Shown: positions 50,101 through 60,061, numbered from the stretch's first letter. The stretch is DNA of 60,061 bases from Hofstenia miamia (GCA_004352715.1 SCFE01000061.1:597499-657559), one strand, 5' to 3'. A program made the numbers and translations. Notes: generated from the letters alone by a model not told the origin.

Positions 50101-52412
50101 ATGTAAGAAAATTGAGTATGTTAGAAAAATATAATAAAATCCACCCAGTTTCAAATTCCAAATTTTATGTTTAGCATATTGTTGATCAAATTTGTGACTT
50201 TCAATTCATTTGAATTGTCTTGCATACACTTTTGCACAGCATTTTGTAAAGTCAACCCAATTTTTTCCCATCTTTTCGAATGCCTCGACTCATGTCAATC
50301 TCTGTGTTTGATTACATGCTAATTGACCACAAATGCAGGGTAATATAGACTTTTAAGTGGGGAGCGATTTTGGGCCCTGATCTGATCTGTTCCTTTCCCG
50401 TGGCTGTCTTCAATTATAAGGTTTTGGCTTTGTCGTTTAGATCCAAAAACTACCAAGCAAAATTTGGGATAAGTAGAATTCTGTGTGGCCCTTAAATCTC
50501 AGTATTTTCAGATATAGAAAATAGGTTTGGACCATTTACAACTCTACATCGCAACAATTACTTTTATTACCAGTCGACTGGTACTGGATTTTTGTAAACA
50601 CCCTCAAATTCGTAAAATTCCTAGTTTAGATAATGAGTTTATATAATGCTCATTCAAATACGATCGTCCCTAATATATTTAGATTTCTCATTGGGAACTC
50701 TGTCGTTCCCAAAGTCAGAAGTTTTCGCGTCTTGGTGTTTTCAAATATTAAATATCTTCGAAACTTATAGAGCGTTTAAGAAGTTTTGAGGAAACCATGG
50801 AAGATTTTGTAAAAGTTCCAGTAGGATTAGGGCAAAGTGCTTTAGTAAAATTGCAACTTGCAAAATTTCATTATGACAATGGTTTCTTGCGCTTAAAAGC
50901 TTGGAAAAACAAATAAGTCGCATAGTTCACAATAGAAATATATTTTTCTAAATTTTCATACCGATAAAAGTAAGATATGCTACCGGTAATAACTGATAAA
51001 GTAATTTATTACTTGTTCTTTCTCTTTACATTATATTTAGCAACAGAAAATCTTGACAAATATTGCATAAGCCCACTTAAATCGATTGTTACAAATTCCA
51101 CTTCTGTAATGCTGAAAATGTTTAACACTTAATATTGAAAATACTAATATGTACTAGATGGGGAATATCCTGACGGTATTACTATAACAATATGTAATCT
51201 AATTCAAAGTGAAAATTTCACAGATATTTAAGTGAGTAGTATATTCTTAGTCCAACGCAGCAACCCTGCTTTGTAAAAATTGTCTGCTTTGCTATGTTAT
51301 TTACTTGTAGCTCAGATAATTATTTCGTGCCGTCAAGTTTGTGCCAAGTATAAACTTTGTTTTAGGAAAAATCCAGGCATTAATAATAGGGTTCATAAAA
51401 GGAGTAATGTCACACAACTCAAGGGCTTGCACATTGGGAATGAGCAAGGATGTCATACAGAAATTGGCAGACTGGCTATTGCTCTATCCTACATGATCTC
51501 AAAGTCATCAGTCGTCCAACTTTGATAGAATTTGTTTTCCAATTCCCAGTTCTGTAATATATATCCGCATTTTCCATTGAAAGTGGAAAAAGCTCATTCA
51601 TACTTGATTTTTTCCTATAATATGACTCCCATTTAAATTTCACGGTCTCTAGCAGACAATGCTTGTTAAAGTTCGCGGATTTTGCTTCCCCAACTCCTGA
51701 ATTCTTGTCTAAAGTGCTTTTTAATCATCAAAAACTAAATGAATTTTTACATATCTTTCAATTGTGAGGCAATTGAATTGCTAATTCTTTTTCTTTCTCT
51801 GATTGAACGAACAATCGTTATGAAGCAGAGCACACTTGAATGCCTCATCTCCTGGGTTTTGGAGTACTGACAGTTCTGCATCCAGCATCAACCAGACATC
51901 CCTGGATGGATGGTTCTTATTTTGATCGAGGCATCTTCATGACTTCCATTAGTATTTCGTGCTAGTCGATAATTTTGATCTTGTTCTTCTCCACTTTTTT
52001 GCAATGGCAAAGATTGTATGAGCAAAGCACTACAAACGAATGCAATATTTGAAACTATTTTGTCAGAATGAGATAAAACCTGTTAAAACATTGAATATTT
52101 GCCTTAGTACTAAGTCCTGTTGTTTCCCATTATAATTAGGATGAAGACTCACTGCGAAATGTAAAAATGACTACTTTGTAAGAAAAAAAGTAAAAAATCG
52201 CAATTGAATAAATTATTTGAAATTTTCGAAAACAAATAATTATAATTGAATTCTTCCTGCACACTCAGAAAAAATTCATTAAATATTTATTTCAAGATCA
52301 TTCAATCGAAAAGAATTACATGTATATTACTTAGAGAGATGAGTTCCCTAAAACTCTTAGGATTAAATACTAAAATTGCCCATCAACATGGAAAGAACAA
52401 AATCAATTTGCA
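47151..52412. other. AT-rich non-coding sequence
   Basis: No recognised gene. GC-richer patches: GGTTGGACCGGACTTGGG near 48460; a 100-codon minus frame 49413-49712 without similarity; CCTGCCCGGACCGGG near 50027; and 51840-51965, where a 41-codon open frame (MPHLLGFGVLTVLHP…) has no recognised family. None is supportable as a gene. Confidence 0.35.
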
Positions 52413-53203
52413 ATGGTTTACCACCAAACTGGTTGGAAAGGAATAAGCGAGTTTGAATCAATTGAGCACCATAAGAGGCTTAATGCTACCTTCTCAACAA
52501 TAAACTTTAAAGTATGCAACTGGAAAAAACAGAAGCAAGTTAATGACTGGCTAAATAACATCCACAAAACTACTAATGGTTTCCATGCTGTAGGTCACCT
52601 GTGGGTCAGAACAAGTTGTCCTGCAGTGATAGTGTGTCAGACCTGTTATTACACAGGCCATAGCAACTGTAATAGGTGTGAGACTGATAGTGTGTCAGAC
52701 CTGTTATTACACAGGCCATAGCAACTGTAATAGGTGTGAGACCACATCAAAATGGTTCGAAAAGGTCCAAGAGATGTACCAAAATATTGGGAAACAGGTT
52801 AGTCAAGCAAATGATGAAGCCCCTATTGAAAACGACATAACCAACAATACTGAAGATGAACTTAACAATCTCATTATAGTTGAGGAGAGCATTCCAAAAA
52901 TTTCTGCAAAGGCTGCTGATCAACAACCAATACCAGCAGACTTTCCTATAGATCCAAGCCCAAACTCTGACAAAACCAAAAACTCTTTTCCTAACATCCA
53001 AATTGGGCCCTACATCTTCCTTAGCTCAAGAAATTGTTCTTGAATCAAATAGCATAGAAAGTTCTTTGATAATTTCATGGGGTAACTCTGAAAAACGGAC
53101 AAATCCTTTACCTAATCCAACCAAAGACAAGCATGAAACAATTTCAAGTTCAACTGCTTTAACAATTGAAAACAGTGATAGTAGTACTGACTCTACATAT
53201 TAA
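52413..53203 (+). pseudogene. Gag-like ORF1 with Cys/His knuckle, frame-broken by a 58-bp duplication
   Basis: Starts MVYHQTGWKGISEF and contains KKQKQVNDWLNNIHKTTNGF, then VCQTCYYTGHSNCNRCE, a C-x2-C-x4-H knuckle with extra Cys. It continues in an acidic and then Pro/Ser/Thr-rich tail. A perfect 58-bp tandem duplication (52627-52684 and 52685-52742) doubles the knuckle and shifts the frame. One copy removed would let the frame run through to about 53000. A second single-base shift near 53000-53010 leads into the Ser/Thr-rich frame ending at the stop 53201-53203. In a LINE this protein would bind the element RNA. No family name is certain. A transposon-derived Cys/His domain of another kind is possible. 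Confidence 0.4.
52627..52742. repeat. 58-bp perfect tandem duplication
   Basis: The unit starting TGATAGTGTGTCAGACCTGT occurs at 52627-52684 and immediately again at 52685-52742. No difference is visible. Since 58 is not a multiple of three it breaks the reading frame through the knuckle. Confidence 0.9.
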
Positions 53204-53286
53204 CCACCTCTTTTCTTTACCTCGAAGCAGCATGAAAACATCTTCATTAAATTTCTTAACTTTATTGTCAATGGTATTACAAATGA

Positions 53287-54238
53287 AAAAAATTCTATCT
53301 AATTCTTGAATCTCTTATTGTTCTGGTTCTTACAAAACTATTATTATTATATCTTACATACTATCCATTAATCAAGCCTAGAAATCCCATACAAAGTAAA
53401 ATAAATGCGACCCTCTGGAAAAAAAGAGACCACTGTAGGCCTTTAAAACTCCTGTATTGCTGCTATCAGAATGGAGGTGTTCAGCTGGGCAATATCTTCC
53501 ACATGCAAGTTGCTTACAAAATAAATCTCCTTTTTACAATTCTTAAAAACGCTAGCTATCCAATTTTCCATCTATACAATAATATAATGAAGCTGCACAT
53601 AAGCGCTGACAGTCTTCTTGAAATAATTTGTAACTTGTCTCTTCCTAGATAACTAAAATTGATCTGTCGACATTTACATATGACCTTATACATTATGAAA
53701 CAGCAAAAGGTACAGATAAACCCGAATGGTTGCAGTTCAGAACTACTAGAAATAATAAAGAAGTTATCAAAGAAATTGATCCAATGAGTCTTGCTAATTT
53801 CGTCGTTAAGAAGCAAGACAAATACTTAATTTTCTATAATAATGCCAAAGGCAAGCACTTAGCAGACTTCCACTTTTCAAATGATAAGGCCATAGCAACC
53901 ATCATACATAAGACTGGAATCTTTTGGGAGACTGATGAAATGAAAATAATTAAGCTCCTGAATGAAATCCAAAAATCTAAAGTGCGTCTATATTATAAAA
54001 GTATTATGTAAAAGCTTATCCTGAACATAATAAGTAACAGAGACAAATTCTTCTACTAGAAACTGATTACAACACCACCTTGCAGGTTATGAAATGCTAT
54101 AGTAATGAAGACCCGAAACATTTGTTTTTTAGCTGCAGAAATAGAATACCAGAAAAACCATCGAATTTTAACAATCAAAATATTAAATCTGTTGTTGAGT
54201 ATGTTGTTAAGTCCATAGCAATGCCTAATGATCGCTAA
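53287..54238 (+). pseudogene. LINE ORF2 C-terminal region, frame-broken
   Basis: The frame open from 53287 reads SKINATLWKKRDHCRPLKLL then CCYQNGGVQLGNIFHMQVAY. This is the W…GG(V/L)xLxN…A layout that follows the RT thumb in many LINEs. At about 53650 a one-base shift continues as ITKIDLSTFTYDLIHYETAK through a 120-codon segment (53652-54011). A further shift near 54010 leads to AYPEHNK, a stop, and then VMKCYSNEDPKHLFFSC, similar to the C…ED-x-x-HLFF-x-C zinc-finger-like end of LINE polymerases, with the final stop at 54236-54238. No YxDD box is present because the RT core is missing. Confidence 0.45.
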
Positions 54239-55100
54239 TCGTATTTCCTGTAAATAGACTTTCTTAGCAATAATACTGTAAATATCAATTTTAGATAGTA
54301 ATGTGTTTAGTTATTTACTTCACCTCTTTTAATGTAAGTACAAGTGTGTTAACATATTCATTCCTTAACTTATTTTGTTTCACTGTTTGCTTCTTCTTGT
54401 GTGTTTTAGATCTCTCTATGGTAAGAAATTTGCTATTTGTCTATTTGTCTAATAATACTCCATTACCTTCAGTAGTGTAAATATTCTGTACATAATGTAA
54501 TTATTTGTTTCTGTTGTCAGGTGAGGCATGTGATGAATTTTAGTACAATGCTTGGCCAGTAAATATGTAAATAGCTCTGTAAATAACTGAATCCAAGAAA
54601 AAACAATCAGTTCTTACTCTGAGTACTCTTTTTGTGTAAAAACATAACAAAATATTAAAAAAATATAAAAAAGAGAAAACTGACGTTTTGATTTTGTAGG
54701 CATATATTGAAAAGATCTTAGAAATAATCAATAATTGAAAAGAATAAATAATTCAAAATTCACTTATAAACTCAGCCTTCTGCTCTGACTGACATTGAAT
54801 CCATATATGAGATGAAGAATAAATTTGACATTAGCCAATCAGGATATTATTTAAATTTTGTCTCGGAGTGCTTTGTTACGCCATCCTAACTTATCGATTG
54901 AAGTTACATAACGCATATTGCTTCCTCAAGTCGTTATTCATAAGAATACTCGTAAAATCTATAGGAATTATAATAAATTCCAACACTCAAATAGTCGAAT
55001 AATTCATAAATATATATTATTTAATAAAATTATTAGAGATTTGAAAAAGGTTTGCGTATATAATACGATAATGCAATTTCATATCTATCATTTTTTTGAG

Positions 55101-55101
<1 letters not shown>
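54239..55101. other. AT-rich spacer
   Basis: May include the LINE 3' tail (AT- and T-rich up to roughly 54610). No gene or defined terminus recognised. Confidence 0.4.

Positions 55102-55136
<35 letters not shown>
55102..55136. repeat. (TA)n microsatellite abutting a Penelope 3' end
   Basis: Pure TA tract that runs directly into the left arm of the Penelope inverted repeat. Confidence 0.9.
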
Positions 55137-55140
<4 letters not shown>

Positions 55141-55164
55141 GAAAACTTTTATTGCCTTTATCGC

Positions 55165-55199
55165 GACATGTTTCGACAAACATTGTTGTCATCTTCAAG
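55165..55199 (-). ncRNA. Hammerhead-ribozyme-like motif (left arm)
   Basis: Minus-strand mirror of the motif at 55725-55759: TTGAAGA, a GACAA…TTGTC stem, GAAA, then CATGTC. Same C-to-T change at the first core base. Confidence 0.5.
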
Positions 55200-55247
55200 C
55201 ATTTGTAGCAATGTTCCCGAATTTTTTTCATTAAATGTTTTTGATCT

Positions 55248-55457
55248 TTAATAAATGTTTAAATTTGATTGATGTCTTTGTTTATTTATTAAGGTTTTAT
55301 TGGTTGATTTAATACACATGGCTTCTGCTATCTTAGTTTCACGATGTTTTAATAGTATTTTAAAAATTTTTAGCTTAGGTGCAAATCCATGAATATATAT
55401 TGCTGATTGTAGATACAAACAATTTAAGAAGATTAATCTTAAATGGAAAAAATACAT
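55248..55457 (-). pseudogene. Penelope GIY-YIG endonuclease, C-terminal fragment (left arm)
   Basis: Minus frame. Residues from LQSAIYIHGFAP onward (APKLKIFKILLKHRETKIAE…RHQSNLNIY) match the right arm's protein almost throughout. Upstream of LQS the sequence is unrelated, so this copy is 5'-truncated just after the YIG motif. It lacks the catalytic half of the domain. Confidence 0.75.
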
Positions 55458-55677
55458 TGGCGAGACTAGAAGACATTTAGAAACTCGGGCAAAAGAACAT
55501 ATAAGAGGGCATTTACAATCAGAAATATATATTTATGGATGTGCACCTTATCTAAAAATTTTTAACATACTAGTAAAACATCGTGAAACTAAGATAGCAG
55601 AAGCCATATGTATTAAATCAACCAAGAAAACCTTAATAAATAAACAAAGACATCAATCAAATTTAAACATTTATTAA
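55441..55677 (+). pseudogene. Penelope GIY-YIG endonuclease, fragment with YIG motif (right arm)
   Basis: Plus frame starting KWKKYIGETRRHLETRAKEH, which holds the YIG tyrosine-isoleucine-glycine and the catalytic Arg-containing helix. It continues to the C-terminus NLNIY and the stop 55675-55677 without interruption. The first (GIY) strand and the whole RT are missing. The same family is represented, more decayed, at 8222-8548. Confidence 0.8.
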
Positions 55678-55724
55678 AGATCAAAAACATTTAATGAAAA
55701 AATTCGGGAACATTGCTTCAAATG

Positions 55725-55759
55725 CTTGAAGATGACAACAATGTTTGTCGAAACATGTC
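55725..55759 (+). ncRNA. Hammerhead-ribozyme-like motif (right arm)
   Basis: Order of elements: TTGAAGA (55726-55732) in place of the core CUGANGA; stem II GACAA/TTGTC (55734-55738 with 55745-55749) closed by a CAATGT loop; the invariant GAAA (55750-55753); a minimal stem III CATG (55754-55757); then TC (55758-55759), the expected cleavage site. Minimal hammerheads with a very short stem III are known in Penelope-like elements. The first core base is U instead of C, which should weaken or abolish cleavage of this copy. Confidence 0.5.
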
Positions 55760-55788
55760 GCGATAAAATCAATAAAAGTTTTCATAAA

Positions 55789-56757
55789 AATATTAAAAGT
55801 CTTAAGATTATAACCAATGAGTTTTAAATTGATTTATCTTTGCAATATTTAATTTGAAAATTCCAGGTAAATTTAATATTTTGGATTAATTCAAAGTTAA
55901 TAAAACATTTAAATTTGTTCATATTTTCTGGGCGCTAATGCAAGTTAAATTTAATAATTAGTGTCAACACTAGAATTTACTTTAAATACACAAAATGCAA
56001 TAAATTTCATCTAACGTAATTTGTCAATCTGAAAATTAACAATTGCAGTTAAAACAAGTAAGTGAACAATTTAGGTCTGAAGTTGTTATTTTTTCTAGTT
56101 ATCGTGCAAATTTCAATTGTGAAATTTCAGGGTTTAAAGTTATTAATATCTTTTTATGAAAATTAAATTATCATTGTCTTTACCATCAGTGGCGGACGCA
56201 AAGGGGACATAATCGCATTTCTCCCATCAGTATTAAAATTGATTTTGATTGGTTAAATCAGAACATCTTCTGTAAAGTTTCATTAATATAAAACAACAAA
56301 CTTTGTAAAACGAATTGTTATGTATAGCTCAAGTAAAAAAATTGGCACATTATAAACAAATTTTTGATAACCAACGAAAGACAAATAGAGGCTTATAAAA
56401 TACATTTAAAAATATAATTCTCTCAGGTTGTAACCTGGTGACAAAGTTAATTTACAAGTTTGCCATGCAAAGCATTTCACACAGATAAACGGACTCTAAC
56501 TTCTTGAGTTATTTAGTGTTGCGATTCAAGGATGTAACACTTTAATTCTTTCAGATTTGTGGGATTTTTTTATCGACAAAATCCTTCAGAATCTTCCGCA
56601 CGTTTTTTATGGGTACTAGATCTGGCGAATTCGATGTGCATTGCATAACTTGAATATTTTAATTGGTAAAAAATTCTTTTGTCGATTTTGAGGTATAAGC
56701 GGTTGATCCATCTTGTTCGAAGATCCATGAATCGTGATATAAGTAGGTTGCGTATGG
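55789..56757. other. AT-rich spacer
   Basis: At 56190 the words CAGTGGCGGACGC and AAGGGGACAT mark a fragment of a DNA-transposon-like repeat. No gene recognised. Confidence 0.4.
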
Positions 56758-56759
56758 TA

Positions 56760-56785
56760 CAGTGCCCGCAAAAAAAATCTTTACA
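56760..56785 (+). repeat. Tc1 left terminal inverted repeat
   Basis: CAGTGCCCGC followed by eight A and TCTTTACA, flanked outside by TA. It pairs with 58122-58147 with one mismatch. Confidence 0.93.
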
Positions 56786-56879
56786 AAAATGAAAAACTAA
56801 AATATTATCCAAAAAATCTTGTATTAAATAAAAAAAATCAATAGAACAGTTAAATGATTGACAGTTGATAACTGGATAG

Positions 56880-57906
56880 TCAATATTTTGTCATGTCTCC
56901 TTTCACATTGATGACAGTCTGTAGCGTTTTTAGCATGGAATCAGCTAATTTGATAAATTAGTCGCGATTTGTGAACACCCATTGACGTTTGAGGACTTCC
57001 TGGAGCTCTTGGATATTTGCTGGCTGTGCCTCCTGCACTTTATTCTTCATGACATTCCAGACGTTTTCAATCGGATTTAGGTCATGCGAGTTTCCTGCTC
57101 AATCGATGACCTGAATATGGTTGTCTTTCAGCCACTTGGAGACGGTCTTTGTCCTGTGGGCAGGCGTTCCATCATGCATGAAATAGGTAGGTTGGTGAAT
57201 CTCCTAGAATGGCATCATGTGCTCCTTCAAAACTTCCAGATAGTTGCTACCTTTTATCGTTACATTCTTTGGAAGGAAGTACAATCCTCCTCTGCCTCTC
57301 GAACCGGTAAAAGGACCCACACCATGACACTATCGGGATGTTTCACTGTCTGGTCGGTGTATCTTCTATCATATCGTGATACACTCTTAGGCCTTCGAAC
57401 CAATTTTGATTGTCTTCTGACCAACCTAAATGTGCTCTCATCGGAGAACATGACGCCTCTCCAACCAAGTGAGGTCCAGTTCTTGTATTGCTTGCAAAAT
57501 TGTAGTCGCTTCTTCTTCATCTTGTCAGTTAGAAGTGGTTTCTTTACAGCACGATTAGTTGGGAGACCAAGGTCCCTTTGTAGTCGATGTTGGATAATGT
57601 GAATGGAAATGTTCTTCAGAAGGTCTGGATGCTTTTTTTTCAAAGAAGCTGCTGTTACAAATGGGCTAGCAAGAACTTCACTCTTAAAGACAGTATCTGT
57701 CCTCTGGGAAGTTTTCCTTTGGTTCCCAGAGACTTTCTTCTCTTTGGAAAAGTACCTTTAGGCAATGACCGGGCTGTCTTCAAGAGGTTGTAGATTGCCT
57801 GTCGTGAGACCTTCAAATCGGAGGCAACTTCTGTAACTGGTATTCCTTCCTTAAGCCGAGTTAGAGCACGAACATTTTCTGTATCAGTTAACTTCGCACG
57901 TCCCAT
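56880..57906 (-). pseudogene. Tc1 transposase (DD34E), frameshifted and stopped
   Basis: ATG at 57906-57904. The N-terminus MGRAKLTDTENVRALTRLKE with VTEVASDLKVSRQAIYNLL is the paired-like helix-turn-helix that binds the terminal repeats. A basic linker follows (KRRKSLGTKGK). The catalytic domain has Asp in VMFSDESTF (57440-57442), Asp in YFMHDGTPAH (57171-57173) and Glu in LNPIENVW (57066-57068), with 34 residues between the last two. Defects: frameshifts near 57700 and near 57310, and in-frame stops at 57204-57206 (TAG), 57099-57101 (TGA, replacing a Trp expected in D-W-x-G) and 56958-56960 (TAA). The natural stop is at 56880-56882. The length of about 342 codons is normal for Tc1. Confidence 0.93.
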
Positions 57907-58121
57907 TCTCTATGAATTACAAGGAAAATTGAATCGTTAGATAAATAGCTGAAAACAGCTGCAACCAGTGCAGTAAAACATAGGCTAGCATGCGTGGCTG
58001 CCTACCTACAATCACCTGATTGGTAGCTATTTTAACTGCATCGTAGTGAAGGATGACAAGAAGCATCGTTTAACTAGAAACACGCATTTAGTGCAATAAT
58101 AATCTTAAGACTAATTTACCG

Positions 58122-58147
58122 TGTAAAGATTTCTTTTGCGGGCACTG
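58122..58147 (-). repeat. Tc1 right terminal inverted repeat
   Basis: Reverse strand reads CAGTGCCCGCAAAAGAAATC then TTTACA, flanked outside by TA at 58148-58149. One mismatch to the left end. Confidence 0.93.
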
Positions 58148-58149
58148 TA

Positions 58150-60028
58150 CAAATTCCTCGAGTATTTGGCAATATTTTGAACTAATAATTGTAACTGTGC
58201 CATTTAATAAATTTAGATAATGATAGTCAAATTTTGAAAAGTGGCAACGTTTTTTTACTTTAGGTATATATATATATATGTATATATATATATAGACCTC
58301 AGTTAATTTATACTACTTATGCACAGTGTCTATGAAATACTATGTGACATAGCATCCTACCACTGCTAAAAACATGCAAAGCTGTAATGTTAATTGCATA
58401 TATATATATATATATTTTTTTTTTTTTGATTTTATTTAATTTTGATTGAGAAAATTTGGAAGGTTTTCTAAAAAACAATCAATTTCAATCACTACACTTC
58501 AAATTATTTTGAAAACAATCGGAGAAGTTGTCGATCCTTGATTATATATCAAAGAAATATAATGTGTGTGAATTTTTAGAAATTCAATATACTTCGAATA
58601 GACTATTATTTTATTATCAAAGCTAGTATTAGGAGTTCAGTTGATTCTTTTGTACATTACTAACTTTATTCTCCTCTGAATTATTGATTTTCTAATACAA
58701 CTAATTAGATGATTCCTTTTAAATTGCTGTCTGAAAAGAAGCAGAAATTTTGCTTCAGCTATTTCAGAATTAAATGCTGTCATTCACAAGTTTCATAAAA
58801 TTTTGTATTATAATATCAGTATACTACATAAACATACACGTTTTGTTGTACTAAATCATATAGAGATATTAATTGGAACAGCAGAACACTTTAAGCCATA
58901 CTTGACCCTAATTCCCAATCATGTTCAGATTTTTGTACCCAGCTCAACCCGCAGTCCCAACGTTTGTTCACAAACACATTCTCGAGCAATTTTACTAATG
59001 CATGAAGGGCAGCCAGTGGCTCGTGCGGGCATGAAGACAACGAGCGGTCACGAATACGCAATATTTTCCCAGATACTTATATAAATATCATATATGCTTC
59101 CTTTAACGTTTTCTTTTAAATATATTAGCGTTCTATTATCCATAAAAGATACCCTTAAAATTTTAGTCTAATGATTTTATTGAAAGTGCGGTCAGTTTTC
59201 TAAGGCATTTGTTAGAAATCAGACTGAAATTATGTCACTCGCATGTATTAAATCAACGTTCTCTTTTTAAAAAGGTCCGAGTTTGCATGATCACATAATA
59301 TTTTCTCACTCGCCAAACACTACAGCTTCGTGCATGTGAACTTCTATACTGTCGGGTATATACCCCAATGACAATTTTAATGTAGTATGTTCAACATCAT
59401 AATGCAACTTGATGTGTTATGCCTCCCTTGATTTAGGAATATTATTGTCAATTCTAAGCTTTTCTTCCTGGATTAAACTTAACAAAAATCTGTCAATCTC
59501 TTATTCTTAATAATATTTTCTGCTCGCCATGAGTTCATCAGGAAGCAGTGAGAATGAAAATATTACAAAGCAATTTGGTTCTTGGAAAGCACATAACTTA
59601 TATTACTCTATTCGTATGTCTAAGTAGTTTGAGATCATTTTTAAATGAAACGACTACTTAAAATCCTATCTTAGTCATCCTTCCTTATAAATTTAAACTA
59701 TTATTTAGATTGTTTAAATTGATTCATCAAAATTATAGGATATTCTTCAAAATTTGTTATTTCAAAATTCTAGTCGAATATTATGTTTAAATAAATTCGA
59801 GATCAGTCTACGTTAGGTGAAAAAAACTGTCTGAAATTATTTGAATTTGATTTTCAGCATATGCGTATGAAATACAAGATCGTTTCTGTGCTTTGTCGCT
59901 TCCATTTTTTGGAATATATTATTTATGACATCATACTTGTTTGATTACATGAAATGATTTTTAAATGCATAAGTAGATAAATCTCATCGTCATTTTAAAC
60001 GCATAAATGTTCCACATTAACATATACA

Positions 60029-60061
<33 letters not shown>
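58150..60061. other. AT-rich right flank with microsatellites
   Basis: (TA)n at 58264-58294, 58400-58418 with a T run, and 60032-60061 at the window end. A GC-richer block at about 58890-59075 has open frames on both strands but no recognised similarity. No gene recognised. Confidence 0.4.

Larger units (their letters stand above)
52413..54238 (+). mobile_element. Internally deleted LINE-like relic (ORF1 joined to the 3' part of ORF2)
   Basis: Two coding blocks on plus. 52413-53203 looks like a gag-like ORF1 with a Cys/His knuckle and a Ser/Thr/Pro-rich tail. 53287-54238 looks like the region after the reverse transcriptase of a LINE ORF2, ending in a Cys/His finger-like motif and a stop. 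The endonuclease and RT that should lie between are absent, since only about 80 bases separate the blocks. Each block is broken by frameshifts. Assignment rests on motif order, not on a catalytic core, so it is moderate. A host gene with sequencing errors is the alternative. Confidence 0.45.
55137..55788. mobile_element. Penelope-like 3' ends as a large inverted repeat
   Basis: Left arm 55137-55410 and right arm 55514-55788 are near-identical reverse complements over about 274 bp, with a 103-bp spacer. Each arm carries, outward, the C-terminal GIY-YIG endonuclease codons, a short 3' region with a hammerhead-like motif and the terminal AATAAAAGTTTTCATAA. The two elements thus face 5' to 5' with their 3' ends outward. 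The right copy is longer and includes the YIG motif in the spacer. Few differences between the arms suggest either recent insertion or a single event such as inversion during target-primed reverse transcription. Penelope-like elements are retroelements with an RT and, in this class, a GIY-YIG endonuclease. Confidence 0.85.
56760..58147 (-). mobile_element. Tc1/mariner element, full length, inactivated
   Basis: 1388 bp between TA dinucleotides at 56758-56759 and 58148-58149, the Tc1 target duplication. Terminal inverted repeats of 26 bp begin CAGTGCCCGCAAAA and end TCTTTACA, differing at one position. The minus strand encodes a Tc1-type transposase (see 56880-57906) with the DD34E triad still readable. 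Structure and termini are complete, so the element could in principle be mobilised in trans. Its own transposase is broken. Confidence 0.93.

Noticed and set aside
57084-57602. 172-codon plus-strand ORF
   Set aside because: Antisense shadow of the Tc1 transposase on minus.
1-60061. CRISPR array, bacterial operon or phage system
   Set aside because: No regularly spaced direct repeats, no dense ORFs and no prokaryotic signals. The repeats present are microsatellites and eukaryotic transposons.

Overview
This is AT-rich (roughly two thirds A+T or more by eye), gene-poor nuclear DNA from an invertebrate animal. It has GT-AG introns, a class A GPCR, Penelope-like elements with GIY-YIG endonucleases, LINEs, Tc1/mariner and hAT relics, and many (AT)n microsatellites. 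Nothing is prokaryotic: there are no operons, ribosome binding sites or dense ORFs. I cannot name the species. Several N gaps, some flanked by exact duplicates, show a draft short-read assembly.

Host gene. The only host gene I can support is a peptide-type rhodopsin-family GPCR on the minus strand. Two exons were found, at 33242-33420 (TM2, ECL1, most of TM3) and 9876-10107 (end of TM3 with ERY, TM4, ECL2). They join in frame across an intron of about 23 kb through a split Trp codon, and the join restores the exact 25-residue spacing from Cys3.25 to Arg3.50. The exons for TM1 and for TM5-TM7 were not found and probably lie to the right of 33.4 kb and to the left of 9.9 kb, perhaps outside the window. 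Most of 10.1-33.2 kb is therefore one large intron.

Left part (1-9.8 kb). An unmerged allelic pair lies at 0.75-1.1 kb and a possible piggyBac-type non-autonomous element at 4.08-5.35 kb. A decayed CR1-like LINE at 5.8-7.8 kb carries a 2A-like NPGP motif, an APE endonuclease piece and an RT with YADD. Two Penelope-like fragments at 7.8-8.55 kb stand in opposite orientations.

Intron (10.1-33.2 kb). It holds a repeat family seen as two inverted copies (10.7 and 11.5 kb), microsatellites and gaps, an exactly duplicated 343-bp block enclosing a foreign-looking 89-bp piece (27.4-28.2 kb), and a hAT transposase relic (29.65-30.32 kb).

Right part (33.4-60 kb). It holds a 293-bp hAT-type MITE (40.64-40.93 kb) and a CGT/CTAAACG-rich repeat patch (41.2 kb). 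An internally deleted LINE relic lies at 52.4-54.2 kb. A large inverted repeat made of two Penelope 3' ends, each with a hammerhead-ribozyme-like motif, lies at 55.14-55.79 kb. A complete-length but inactivated Tc1 (DD34E) copy with near-perfect terminal repeats lies at 56.76-58.15 kb.

The mobile elements do not form a pathway. They are layers of insertion in and around one very long gene. The most unusual structures are the Penelope inverted repeat with paired ribozyme-like motifs, the degenerate 2A in the LINE, and the 23-kb split inside the GPCR transmembrane core.
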